A stretch of 64,000 nt of DNA from Phaseolus vulgaris (Eukaryota > Streptophyta > Magnoliopsida > Fabales > Fabaceae). Numbering within the stretch: the first letter of the stretch is position 1; every line of letters starts with the position of its first letter. Location: assembly GCF_000499845.2 (NCBI RefSeq), contig NC_023749.2:11727298-11791297 (forward strand), given 5' to 3'. The position numbers and the translations under genes were made by a program. A model generated the notes under the pieces. That model worked only from the letters and a program-made list of their open reading frames with translations. It had not been told where the DNA came from and ran no database searches. Below are positions 26,249 to 37,279 of the stretch, piece after piece.

Positions 26249-26476
26249 GTAATCAATTACTAGCAAAAACACACACATAATTGATTATGGCATGAATATA
26301 ATCAATTATCATATGATAAACAAGTCATAATTGATTATGTAAAACACATAATCGATACCCTTGTAAAAATAAGCCATAATCAATTATGAATGACTTTGTT
26401 AGGATCAGATAATTGATTATCATTTGAAAAATAAAGTATAATCGATTATGCTTGCAATTGATAATCGATTATCAGA
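26249..26476. repeat. Cluster of ATAATYRATTAT palindromes
   Basis: About eight copies of a near-palindromic 12-mer (ATAATCGATTAT and variants with TTGA or TCAA in the centre) lie within about 230 bp at irregular spacing, commonly flanked by C on the left and G on the right. The words between them are unrelated. A second cluster of the same motif lies at 38150-38398. The function is unknown. Confidence 0.85.
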
Positions 26477-26955
26477 CTCTTTTGTCACTCGTGATTATAG
26501 ATCTTCATGCACCTTGCTCCATCGTATTTGTCATACACAGTGGAAAGCAAATTGCATGCAGACAGAAGCAATGAGGCTATTTTCGTATTTACACATGCAT
26601 ATGTGGCTTTCCCCAACATTCTCTGCATGTTATCGAGGCAAGGATGAAAGCACATCTTGTTTTTCCTCACCCTCGTTTCAGTGCACATCAGTTTATACAA
26701 ACACCAATTCATCCACACTCTTCTTTTATCATCTACCGTATATTTGTGGAACCAAACACACAATAAGTGTCGGCTAAAAAATGTACATGTGTTTTTTGTC
26801 ATATTACATGATGTTGTATCTATCAAGACACATATTCTCAATACATAATTTTAATAATCCTCTTCTCTATTTTTAGTGAAGAGAAGAGTTGAAAATATTT
26901 TTTCTTAAAGTAAGTGTAGATTATATTTACGTATGGCAAATAAACTTATGTCTAC

Positions 26956-27447
26956 TGTACTGATATGGCCGACCGACATCAAGACGTGTCTCGGTCTCTC
27001 TGCTCGAGATGACCGAGACACACGCTGACGTGTCTCAGTCTACCTGGCCGACCGACGACACGTATAACCATTAAAGCTCAAACCAAGGTTAGTGAAACTA
27101 AACCATCATAAAGGATTAGGTAATGCAACCCTAAGTGTGATTCATTCCACTAATCAGGCCCAATGAGGTAAGTCCATTAAAATAATATAAATAGCACACA
27201 TTCCAAGGAACAAGGTACGTCATTTATTACTGTGCACCTACCTGAGTGCCGATCACTCGCTTTACTGACTTGAGCATCGGAGTACCTTCTGCAGCTACCC
27301 CCCATTCGGTATTCACCCGAGACCGAGAGCCGAAGGAGAGACACGAAGACAAGAAGGATCCCAGCGAAGCCCTGACAACTTGCCCGACCAAAGGAGGAAG
27401 ACAAAGACTTCAATAGTTCTCTAAGTCTCATCTCCCTAGCAGGAACA
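26956..27447 (+). mobile_element. Solo LTR related to the Tat element at 53973
   Basis: A 492-bp solo LTR with a perfect 5-bp target duplication, TCTAC, at 26951-26955 and 27448-27452. It begins TGTACTGATATGGCC and ends CTAGCAGGAACA, like the Tat-element LTRs. It shares with them TTAGGTAATGCAACCCTAAG, a TATA-like ATAATATAAATAGCA, CTTTACTGACTTGAGC and ACTTCAATAGTTCTCTA. It lacks the 37-bp U3 repeats of the 707-bp LTRs and carries GACGTGTCTC motifs instead, so it belongs to a sister subfamily. Confidence 0.92.
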
Positions 27448-27655
27448 TCTACGAATATTAATTTGTTTCATTTTGATGTTGATAGAAAATACTTATATTG
27501 ATTGGACATGTGTAAGCCTATGGATAATATCAAATTTTTTAATCGAGGACAAAGACAAAGATGAGTATGTACATATTCACTCTCTCACAATATCATATTT
27601 TCTTTACTTTGACTTTATTTTGTAAATAAATATTTGATAAATATTCTGGTGAGTA

Positions 27656-28820
27656 TGATGAGCATAATTTCATTCACACATTGAAGTTTTAATCATAGAT
27701 TCTTGAAATATAATCATAAATAAATTACTCTTTTAATTGAGATTCATCTAATCGGGTTTATTTTGATCTTAATTGTTGTTATGCTAATCTTGTATTTTAG
27801 TCGTAGTTGACTTTCTAATATTTCTCAAAGCAGACAGTTTGACTAGACAGTCTGATAGAAGCGTTTGACGAGACGGTCTGAATGAAGCATCTACCACTAT
27901 GACTGAGCCGAATCACGCGAAAGAAGATATATACTTGATAATTTGAAACAGAGGAAGGATATATTTAATAATTGAAAAAAAAAATCTTTAGGCATATTCT
28001 AATTTCGTTTTTTTGCAAAGAAAAAAATATTATAAAATTGACTTATAAGGAAGAATAGGGCATCACGTTTCAACGTGTTTTGTCATAGCTTTGCATTGCA
28101 TTTCATAGTCGTTCAACACACTCTAAATATAGTTTTTTTTTATATATATTTTTCTTGTTTTCGTCTTTCTCATGGAAGGCTTAACCTTCTGGGTCAATGC
28201 CCTTGTAATCCTCATTGAGTTTTGAGATTCTAATGAATAAAAATTTAGTTTTACAATTCTATGTAACAGTTTGTTTTAACCTTATGATCTTTTTGAAATT
28301 TGATTTTTGAAAGAGGTTGCTCTCAAACGCATATTGAGGGTTCATTTATTTTATTTCATAGTTAGTTTACACTATTCTAATTAATCTCTTGGGCGCATGA
28401 TCCAAGAGATAAAAGAGAAATATCCCATATGTAGACACATGAATATAAGTGGGGTATTGAAAGCATCAATAGACATGTGCTTTGGTGATAAGATTTGGTT
28501 GAATTGGATTAACACATGTTTAATTTATTTTAGCCCTATGTTAGAATTGAAGGATGATAATCTTTAGATAACCTGTGAAGAATTTATTGGTGGAAGAACT
28601 CGGGAGTCACCTTTTCATTCATTTTACAACATATATTATAGTTTTCTTGCTAAACAAACACAAATCCACTTACCTTTATTGTTATTGCTAACTTCCATAG
28701 ATTCTAGATAAGTTTGAATAGTGATTTCACTAGATTTGCTCTTGGATTTGTTGGGAGACGACTTATGGTCATCTAACCTTGTCCATGCTATCCTCTATTT
28801 AACGTTAAATGTTCTATCAA
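27656..28820 (+). mobile_element. LTR-like copy 1 of the TGATGAGCAT family
   Basis: This segment is collinear with the better-defined solo LTR at 30028-31200. Shared blocks are TGATGAGCATA at the start, CATGGAAGGCT, TTGGGCGCATGAT, AACCTGTGAAGAATT and GTTGGGAGACGACTT. The right end is uncertain and no target duplication was found, so it may be truncated. No coding remains were seen; the ORF at 28721-28906 lies in the LTR and is a chance frame. Confidence 0.65.
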
Positions 28821-29332
28821 GGGTGTTGTGTAAGGACAAAATGCATAAACTATTTTTAAGTTCGACAAAAGTAGAAAATATCATCAGAAGAACTGAAATT
28901 GCCTAACAAACATAAAAGAACTCTCCACAAATATCTTCTTCGAGTGCCTATAAAAGGCTTACCATCAAGAAGAAGAAAAAGAGACCAGAGGAGATATTAC
29001 ACCAAATTGTTGATAAGATAAAGAGCATTCCTCAAAGCTTTAGAAGAATGATCATATAACTCAAACAGAAACGTTATTATGGATCAAAAGAGAGGATGAA
29101 AAGAATACTAAAATTGTTCAATCAAACACCTAAGAGAGAGCGCTTACATATTGTATTCGTTTAAAGACATAACCCCTTCTTAAAGTGAAAAACATATGAA
29201 CTAGGAGAGAAAGCCAAATATTTATATTTTTCATTAGACGCATCCTCCCTAGTGATCATACATAATGATCTATTGATAATTGAAACACCCAACCTTTAGA
29301 ATTTATCTAGAAGTGGTTGTTTGACAAATAAT
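28821..29332. other. Spacer between LTR remnant and CACTA element
   Basis: No gene is supported. GTGCCTATAAAAGGCTT at about 28944-28960 looks like an LTR-type TATA box followed by purine-rich leader sequence, so this could be another worn retrotransposon end, but I cannot define borders. Confidence 0.4.
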
Positions 29333-31376
29333 CACTAGTACAAAATGATGAAAATAATACTCTTTATTAAGTGCGACTTTGCGCTCAAACGCATTCGTAA
29401 AAAACGCGGTAGCATTTTTGAAATTAATTTGATTTACAAGTGCGTCTATTTGTATAGCCGCATTTGTAAATCAAGAGCTTTTATTTACAAGTGCGACTAT
29501 ACAAATAGCCACATTTGTAAATCCTTTTTTACCCTAAAATTTGAATTGCACCAAACCACTTTCATATTTTCTTCTCCACTTTGCCTTTCGTTTTCACTGT
29601 TTATGCGCTCGCGTACGCTTGTAGATCATCTCTTCTTCTGCATCTTCATTAATTTGTGCCATTGTGAGTTTCTTGAATCGCTTTCTTCTGCATTTTCACT
29701 ACATATAAATTTTTTTTCGTTTTCCTTATATTTGTTTTTTCTCCTTACATTGTGGTCGAACTATTTCATTCGCATTCTCATCTCCATAGTTGCTCTGCCA
29801 CCTCTTTCGCTGCCGCTGCCGTTGCTGGCGCTCCCCTGCCACTCTTCACCACCAACGTTGGTTCACACACAAGGTTAATGTTTTGTTTTAAATTTTTTGA
29901 ATTTTTCTTTAATATTTTGAATTTATTTTTTTATGTATTATAATTTATATATTATTTATAAATAATTTGTACATTGTGGGTTACATTCGAACATATTTAT
30001 TATTATTTTTTATTTACTGAAGCATATTGATGAGCATATATTTATTCACACTCACTAGCCTTATTCGTAGATTATTGGACTATAATAATAAATAAATCCA
30101 TTGTTTTAATTAATATTCTTATAATTGAGTTTATTTGGGCCTTAACTATTATTATTGTTAATTTTGTGTTTTTAGAGTAAATTATCCGGAGGAAGCATCT
30201 ACCTTTGTGAATGGGCAAAATATGCAAAAGTCCAAGTTGCTTCTTGAACCAAAACAGGAAACAAATTCTGAGGAGAAGAAAGAGAATTGGAAGCAAATCT
30301 TCTGCAAAATACAAGAATTCTGGAAAGATGGAAACTTGGAAACGGTTAACAAAATAATAAACTACAATATTCTCTCAAGATCCTTGGAGCATAAAAGCCT
30401 ATAAAAGAACACAAGCATCAAGGAGAAATGGGAGAGCTTCATAGGGTTTTTTTAGTTTATTTTCTTCTTTATAATTCTTTTGTTTTGCCTCCGCATGGAA
30501 GGCTAAACCTTCTTGGTTGATTCCTTTGTAATTTCCCATTAAGTTATGAGGTTTTGTTCTATAAAAGTTTCGATTTTTAAGTCTCTATAGCAGTTGTTTT
30601 TATTGTCTAATCTCCTGGAAAACTAGTTTTTGTGAGAGGTTGTACTTGAACGCATGATTGAGAGTCTTCCTTGTCTTAAACTTTGGTTTCTTAGTTAGTT
30701 CGCATCGTTCTAATTAATTTCTTGGGCGCATGATTCAAGAGAGAGGAGGTAAGCATTCCCATGGAGTATACGCATGGAACAAAGTGGGTATTGATTAAAC
30801 CAGTAGACGCATGTTTTACTGGTGAGTTTCAGTTGAATCAGATCGGCGCATGTTCAATCTTGTTTAGCTCTGTTGAAGGATTGAGAAAAGATTAATCTTT
30901 AGAGAACCTGTGAAGAATTCAATGGTGGAAGAACTTGGGATCAACCGTTTTTTATTTGCTATTTTAATCTCTTTTATATTTTCTGCACAATTATCTCAAA
31001 TCCCCTTTTTTTATCTTTATTGTTATTGCTAACTTTTATTGCTTGCAGATAGATTTTAAACCCTGATCAACTGATTTTACTATTGGATTCGTTGGGAGAC
31101 GACTTGGGGACATTTGTCCACAATTATACTATCATCTCTCTAGTGTTAGACAAGTTTACGCTAGAGTCATATTAATTTGACAGTAAAACGACAACTATCA
31201 CATATACAAGTGCAGCTAAAAGAAATAGCCGCACTTGTAAATGGTATTTATAAATGTGGCTATATAGCCGCATTTGTATCTCTTCGATTTACAAGTGTGT
31301 GCTGATCAAATACGGCTATATAGCCGCATTTATATATTCAAAATAGCCACACTCGTTGCGTGTTTCTGCACCAGTG
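29333..31376. mobile_element. Non-autonomous CACTA (En/Spm) element
   Basis: The ends are CACTAGTACAAAA and, on the complement of the right end, CACTGGTGCAGAAA. The 3-bp target duplication AAT is perfect (29330-29332 and 31377-31379). Both subterminal zones hold many direct and inverted copies of TAGCCGCATTTGTAAAT and TTTACAAGTGCG, typical of transposase-binding arrays in this superfamily. No transposase remains. Without the nested 1173-bp LTR and its 5-bp duplication the element would be about 866 bp. The long frame at 29345-29878 is made from the subterminal repeats and a CT-rich stretch and is not called as a gene. Confidence 0.88.
30028..31200 (+). mobile_element. Solo LTR nested in the CACTA element (copy 2)
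   Basis: An 1173-bp solo LTR beginning TGATGAGCATAT and ending AACTATCA, with a perfect 5-bp duplication CATAT at 30023-30027 and 31201-31205. A TATA-like AGCCTATAAAAG lies near 30390. Related copies are at 27656-28820 (same strand) and 33094-33902 (opposite strand). The small ORFs at 30072-30314 and 30207-30404 lie in the LTR and show no domain. Confidence 0.9.
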
Positions 31377-31379
31377 AAT

Positions 31380-32069
31380 ACTCAAGAGAGCAATCAAGAG
31401 TGACTAGGTGCCCAAAGAATACTCATTTAAGTCAGAAATGGATGTTAGGTTAGGAATGACTTGGGAAAGAATACTCGATTAAGCTAAGAGTGAATTGGAA
31501 AAGAATACTCAAAGGATTAGCCTGGAGTGACTACGAGTCCAAATAATACTCTAGTCCCAACATTAGTTTGCCTAGTTGAACTTGACTTGTTAGTCAAGAA
31601 CTTGATGTAGTTTGTTGTGTCAGATGAAGTAGTGTAAATTTCTGCGAGTATTTTTCTCTCTTTCTTATTTTCTTTATATTGCATGTTATCTTTGTCAGTA
31701 GTAACTTAAGAAGGAGAGTTAGTGTGAAAATTTATATTAAAAATGTTTTATCAAAGTATTTTGTTTAAAATTAAGTTTGTAGTTTGCATCTACTTTATTT
31801 GATCAGATGCAAGATCTATGATCTGATCACTTGTTAAAGAGAACAATAAAATATGTCAATCAAGTGATTCAATTAAGTTGCAAAATTTGCTTATGTTGTG
31901 ACTGTTTAGATTAAAAGAGCTAAGGATATAATAAGCTTTTGACTAAGTTCGTTTGAAAATAATTTTTGTAGGATGCAAAGGATACACCTCATTTTCTTCA
32001 TTAGACAAAACTTATTGAAAAATATTTATAAAATATATCTCTTTAAGTAAATATTTTTCAACAAATTAG
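31380..32069. other. Spacer with short repeated motif, no gene
   Basis: No gene seen. The first 180 bases repeat AAGAATACTC-like words (near 31415, 31465, 31500 and 31545) with AGAGTGA..., suggesting a degenerate short tandem repeat. The rest is AT-rich without a recognisable element. Confidence 0.4.
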
Positions 32070-32586
32070 TTTTTTTTTTTTTTATAAAGTTTTCGTGTTA
32101 GGCATCACTATGCAACTTGACATCTCAGCTAAGCTGACACCTCAAGTAACAACAATCATCTGCCATCACATGAAAAAAAATATTATTAAAAAAAAGAAAA
32201 AAGAAAGAAAATACAAAAATATGGGGGGACTAGACCAAAACCCATATGTTAACACAAACGATACATAGGTAGATTATACCTATTCATAAAGAATTCTAAG
32301 AACAGACTAGCTGGGAGTCTATTATACCAATGAAAAGATTCTCTATGAATAAATCCTAAATTAGCCAACTTATCAGCACACGCATTCCCTTCACGAAAAA
32401 TATGAGTTACCCTAAACCTAATTGTCCCACAAAAATTAAGACAAGTATTCCATCGATTCTGAAGCATCCACAGAACATTAGTTTAGATGAAACATACTTT
32501 AGATGTAAGAATCAGAGACGAATCATCACTTTGAGTTCTTACAAACTCATGTGAAGGTAGCTTATTCGAAAATGTTACAATCTAAT
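32070..32586 (-). mobile_element. 5'-truncated LINE (L1 type), copy 1
   Basis: Read on the minus strand this is the 3' end of a LINE: an RNase H-like coding end (about 32586-32249), a short 3' UTR and a poly(A) tail visible as the T run at 32070-32083. The 3' UTR includes GTTTTGGTCTAGTCCCCCC and is nearly identical to that at 37280-37514, so both copies come from the same family. The 5' end is an approximate truncation point. Confidence 0.8.
32249..32586 (-). pseudogene. LINE RNase H domain fragment
   Basis: The minus-strand reading has the hallmark end of the plant LINE RNase H domain: SDDSSLILTSK, then (after a stop) LWMLQNRWNTCLNFC, then VTHIFREGNACADKLANLG and a short tail to the stop near 32249. 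The Asp of the ACADKLAN motif is kept. A stop between the two halves and loss of everything upstream make it non-functional. Confidence 0.78.
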
Positions 32587-33093
32587 TGATAATACTATCA
32601 TGTAGGTGATATTTGCAAAAAGTTTTTAAAATTTAAATTTAATCACAATTTAACCATTCCTTATTGTGATTTCTCTATTTTTTTACACTTGCAATGCATT
32701 TCAAATCACGGGAGACTTCAATTATTTGAACTTTAGTAATTTTCTATATATTTTATATGAGCGAATCTAATGTACCATTTTTAGATCAATGATTTATTAT
32801 GGTTGTAAACAGTGCTTTAAAATTACATAAAAATTAGGTTTACATAAAAGTTCGTGACTTAGGTAATTTATTGCTTTTTTTTTCAAATTTATGGAAGACA
32901 TAATCTGTTTGAACCATAGTTGTTCTCTATGATATTTACATCAACGAATCCAATGATACTATTTCCGAGTCTATAATTTTGTTTTTGCATTAGCATGTAA
33001 GCAATGCATCAAAACAAGAAACAAAAAAAAGGTTTATCGAAAATTTTGGTCACTAAACTAAAGTACTAATTTTTTTTTTGAATTATGGGAGTT

Positions 33094-33902
33094 TGATAAT
33101 TGTTGTTTAAAAGTCAAACTAAAATTATTTCAGGAGAGACAATCTAACGCAATGCACTGTCTAATAGTAAAGAAATGATAGCATAATTTTGTCAGGTGAC
33201 CCCAATTCACCTCCCAACAAATCAAATAGTGAATCAAAACAATTAGTATTCAGAACTATCTACAAGTAATAAAAATTAGAAATAACAATAAAGGGGGTTC
33301 GTGATTATTTAGAATGAAAATATAATAGAGGTTGTAAGATGAATGAAAAGTAAGTGACTCCCAAGTTCTTCCAACAATGAATTCTTCACAGATTATTTAA
33401 AGATTATCATCCTTCAATTCTCACACAGGGTTAAACTAAATCAAACATGCATTAATTCAATATCTCGAAGGAGATTTGCTCTATTTTTTGTGCGTTTAAC
33501 AGGGAATTTTCAATTTCAGAAATTCAATAGAATATCCTTGCAGAATATTTGCTTCCAATTCTGTTTGAGAGAGATATTGCAGATTTAATTCTCTAATTAT
33601 TTAACTCAAATTTCGTTTCCTGTTTTGATTCAAAGAAACAACTTGGACTTTCATGTGATTCGGTCCACTCGTACTGGTAGACATATCATTCATACAATCT
33701 AGTTATAAGACTATTTAATCAGACTGTTTGTGTTGAATATTAAACTGTCTAGTGTGACTAAAACATAAGATTAGCATAAATAACAATTAAGACTAAAATA
33801 AACCCAATTAGAGAAATCACAATTAAAACAATGGATTTATCATAATTATAATGCAAGACTTATGATTAAGACTTTAAAGTGTGAATGAAATTATTCTCAT
33901 CA
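33094..33902 (-). mobile_element. LTR copy 3 of the TGATGAGCAT family, inverted
   Basis: On the minus strand it begins TGATGAGAATAATTTC and ends AACAATTATCA, collinear with the solo LTR at 30028-31200 but shorter (809 bp) through internal loss. It interrupts a monomer of the tandem array. The flanks GAGTT and AAATT agree at only three of five positions, so the target duplication is doubtful. No internal retrotransposon sequence. Confidence 0.72.
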
Positions 33903-34167
33903 AAATTTTAATTTGTTCAACCTTAATATTTATGTGAAAGAATATACTAAAACTATATTTTGAGGTGCATAATATTTTTGTATTAGGTCTAAACATCATG
34001 TCAAATCTAGGAAAAATTGGTCACTTAACTAATTTTATGATTTTTTCTAAAATTATGGGAGACTTAATTAGTTTAAAGCATGATTGTTATTTGTAGAATA
34101 TATGTCAAAGAATCTAACTTTACCATTTCTCAATTTTTTAATATTTTTGCATAAATATGTAAATAAC

Positions 34168-34541
34168 CACTACAAGAAAATCATAAAATAGAAAACAATT
34201 TTTAGAAACCAAAATAATTAGTTGTAATAGTAATTAAATTAGAGATCATCTTAGAAACTAAAAACAAAAATTTGTTTCTAAATCCGTTCCTATTATTGTT
34301 AAATAATTTCTAAATTAGTATATAATTAGCTACCAAGATTTTAAATACCAATTATTTAGATTCTAAATTTGATAGCAAAAAACCTTTGTTGTTAATTAGA
34401 TACCAATTTAGAAACCATTTAATAATAATATAAACTAATTTAGAAACAAAAATTTATTTAGTCCCTAAAATGGTTTATAATTTAGTCATTATAACAACTA
34501 ATTATTTTTTTGTCTATAAAATTGATTTTTTTTTTTTAGTG
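34168..34541. mobile_element. CACTA-type MITE
   Basis: A 374-bp element with the ends CACTACAAGAAAATCA and, complement of the right end, CACTAAAAAAAAAAAAATCA. A perfect 3-bp duplication AAC lies at 34165-34167 and 34542-34544. Excising it leaves GTAAATAACACATCGAAAC, which matches the equivalent word of neighbouring tandem monomers, so both borders are secure. Non-coding; the interior repeats TTAGAAAC-like words in both orientations. Confidence 0.9.
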
Positions 34542-35049
34542 AACACATCGAAACTTAAAAATAAGGTTTATAGGAAAAAATAGTCATTTAGGTAAATTAA
34601 TGCGTTATTTTCCTTCTGAATAATGGGAGACTTAATTTTTCGAACCTTAGTTACATTTTTTATTTTTATTAAAAGAATCTAATGGTACCATTTTCAAGTC
34701 CACAATATTTTGTGGTAGCCTGTAAACAATGTGTCAAAATCTAGAAAAAAAATGTCTATAGAATCAGTTAGATAACTTATGGAAAACTTTATTTGTTTCA
34801 ACCTTTATTAATTGTTATCGGTATATGTAGCAACAAGTTTAAAGATGCCATTTTTTTAATCTATAATATCTTTCAACAAGCATGTAAAAAATGTGTAAAA
34901 AAAATAGAATGGGTTCAATTAAAAATGTGTAAACAACACTTTAAAACTAGAAAAATGTTGATTAAACAAAATTCCACATCTAGTTATCCTTTTGATAGAA
35001 TGGGTTCGGATTATTGGGACCAGAATGTTAGAAAATTTAAGTGAATTTT

Positions 35050-35965
35050 TTTTATTAAATAAAAATGAGAAAATTGAATAATGTAAAGAAAAAAATTCAT
35101 GTGTATAATCTTTAAGTTTTTCTTTTTTTTTTAAAAGAATTTAATTCATGTTTCATTGTTGAATCTCTTTATTAAATTTCTTTTGTATAATCGACCTTTT
35201 TGAACCTCTGCAACTCTATTCAGAATAAAATTGATTATGTTACTAAAACGATTAAATATTAATCACGGATAAAACATTTTGGTTCATTTCTCAGAGAAAA
35301 ATGTGTAATTCACCAAATGTTGACTCACCTATAAAAGAGTAAGCCAATAAAAGACTGATTTATTATAATTAAGTTTATTTGAGGATTGTAACCTATATGT
35401 TCATCGAGTGGGTTGAGAGGCTAACCTACATGTTTTTTAAAATGTTACTATTAAAATTTTAAATTTAAAAAATATTTAATAATGTAATTTTTTTTAATTT
35501 TTAACTAATTAATTATGTTTTCAATTAAAAAAATTATTACTTTTATATATTAAATTACTAACTCACAATTAATAACTAGGACTACTAGTGATTTAAATTA
35601 CATTACGTTGCATATTTACATACTTTAAACGATACAGTACATATATAAAATATAATCTTTTAAATTATTTTCACTTTTATTTTAGTTAAAAGATAAATTA
35701 ACAAGTCTACTCATTATACTAAATTATATGGAAGTGACATGGTCCACTTAATCATTTATATGAAAAATCAACAAACAAAACTAAACCTTTTGTCCACACT
35801 ATTTATTTATATAAGCTTCTCATTAATGAAAATATGATTGATCATCTGATTATTCTCTCTGTTAGATTTTTTTTTCATAACTTATTTGATGATTTTAATT
35901 TTTTAGGGATTTTTTTTTTCTTGTAAAGGGATTGAGACACTATTTTTTCTTGGTTCATTCGACAA
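35050..35965. other. AT-rich spacer, nothing recognised
   Basis: No gene, repeat boundary or RNA signature could be supported in this stretch, which is mainly A/T runs. Confidence 0.4.
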
Positions 35966-36989
35966 TTTTTTACCATCCTATATTTTTCTCATACCTAATA
36001 ACCATAATTTGCATGAAATATCAAAATAAATATATTAAATATAATACAAATATGTTTCCAACTCTTTCATAGTGTTTCAAATATATCCATCTTCACGAGA
36101 CTTTAAATATTTACATAAACTAAAACAAATATTCAAAAAAAATTAAACATTTTCATCCTCGAGTTTCTCATTGAGTAGCTTTATCACCTATAACATCATC
36201 GACTCCTGTGTAAATACATGATCATCACAGATTAAAGAAAACAACCACAAAACAAAGCAAATGGTAACTTTAAACATCAACATAAAACCATCAATTCTCA
36301 TACATTTGCATAAAACCATCAAGTGTCTATCATAAATCAAAATTCATTTTTCTCATGTCAGACTTTTACTAACTCACAACACATAGACACTTGACTCTAC
36401 TTCTGAAAGACTCGTGCATTAACTTAAACTCAGAGATATGCACTTGTGACACTATCCCATTGTGAAATTCACACAACTATGCACATAAATAATTTCAATA
36501 TTATTTTTCTCCTAGTATAACATGGTTACTCATATAACAAAAAGGTCAAGTTAGTTATCTTTCAAACAATTTACCCATTCATATGAACCTCATTCGACTC
36601 TCACCACTTGAATAACTTCATCTATAAGATTTCATTATCTTAGTAGAGTCAAGATATCTCCTTCTAGACAAATTCCTAGTTAATGCACATCCTAAACAAT
36701 CTTAACACAGTATTTTCTTTCCTGAAAATACTATGTTTTGATTAAGATTCATATTCCACATCTCACAATATCCAAAATCACACAATTAAATCATACCAAA
36801 GATTAGAAGTTCAAACCACACAAAATTTCATCGAATAATCACATAAATATCTAATTAAAGGATTTTTAAATTAAACATACTTAAAACAAAATTTTACATA
36901 ATTTATAAGTAAAACTATAAAATAGAAATAAACTAACATTTTAAAAGCAAAGGTAAAAATTTCAGTTATAAGTTTGTTTTTTTATAAAA

Positions 36990-37212
36990 TATAGCTTGAG
37001 CGAAAATCTTCTTGCTTGAACGAGAATGGATCTCGCTCAAGCGAAAGTTCTCTTGCTCGAGCGAGATTGAATCCAAGAGCACCCAAAATTTCATCCCAAG
37101 TCTTGTTTGAGTGAGATTTCTTCTCGCTTGGATGAAAACGGACCAAGGACACCTCATCTTTCCATTCTATTTTCGCTTGAGCGAGAATTAGCTTGTCTAA
37201 GCGAGATATGTA
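36990..37212. repeat. Cluster of CTCGCTYRAGCGAG palindromes
   Basis: About eight perfect or degenerate copies of the palindrome TCTCGCTYRAGCGAGA (for example TTGCTCGAGCGAGAT, TTCGCTTGAGCGAGAA, GATCTCGCTCAAGCGAA) occur in about 220 bp inside solo LTR copy B, at irregular spacing. Copies A and C have no such cluster at the equivalent place. Function unknown. Confidence 0.8.
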
Positions 37213-37279
37213 GAGAAATTTGCATAATTATGACTAATTTCATCATTCATAGTCAAACAAAAACAATTTCAACAACTCA

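Larger units (their letters stand above)
32640..34900. repeat. Degenerate tandem array, 150-200 bp monomers
   Basis: About six diverged direct repeats share an ordered set of words: ATGGGAGACTTAATT, then TTTGAACCTTAGTT, then GAATCTAATGTACCATTTT, then a GTAAACAATG-like word. They start near 32709, 32890, 33085, 34047, 34624 and 34772. Two mobile elements have landed inside the array (33094-33902 and 34168-34541). Removing them restores monomers of about 148-200 bp. The ORF at 34793-35044 runs out of the last monomer and is not a recognised gene. Confidence 0.7.

Noticed and set aside
26485..26848. Overlapping 109-118 codon ORFs on both strands
   Set aside because: Cys- and His-rich appearance drew attention, but there is no CxxC or zinc-finger spacing, no start context and no similarity that I recognise. 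The two strands are open together, which is typical of chance.
29345..29878. 177-codon ORF at the left end of the CACTA element
   Set aside because: It is composed of the CACTA subterminal repeats followed by a CT-rich stretch, has no domain and starts at the transposon tip. Repeats in frame explain it better than a gene.
34793..35044. 83-codon ORF at the end of the tandem array
   Set aside because: Its first half is a degenerate monomer of the array and the rest shows no family features.
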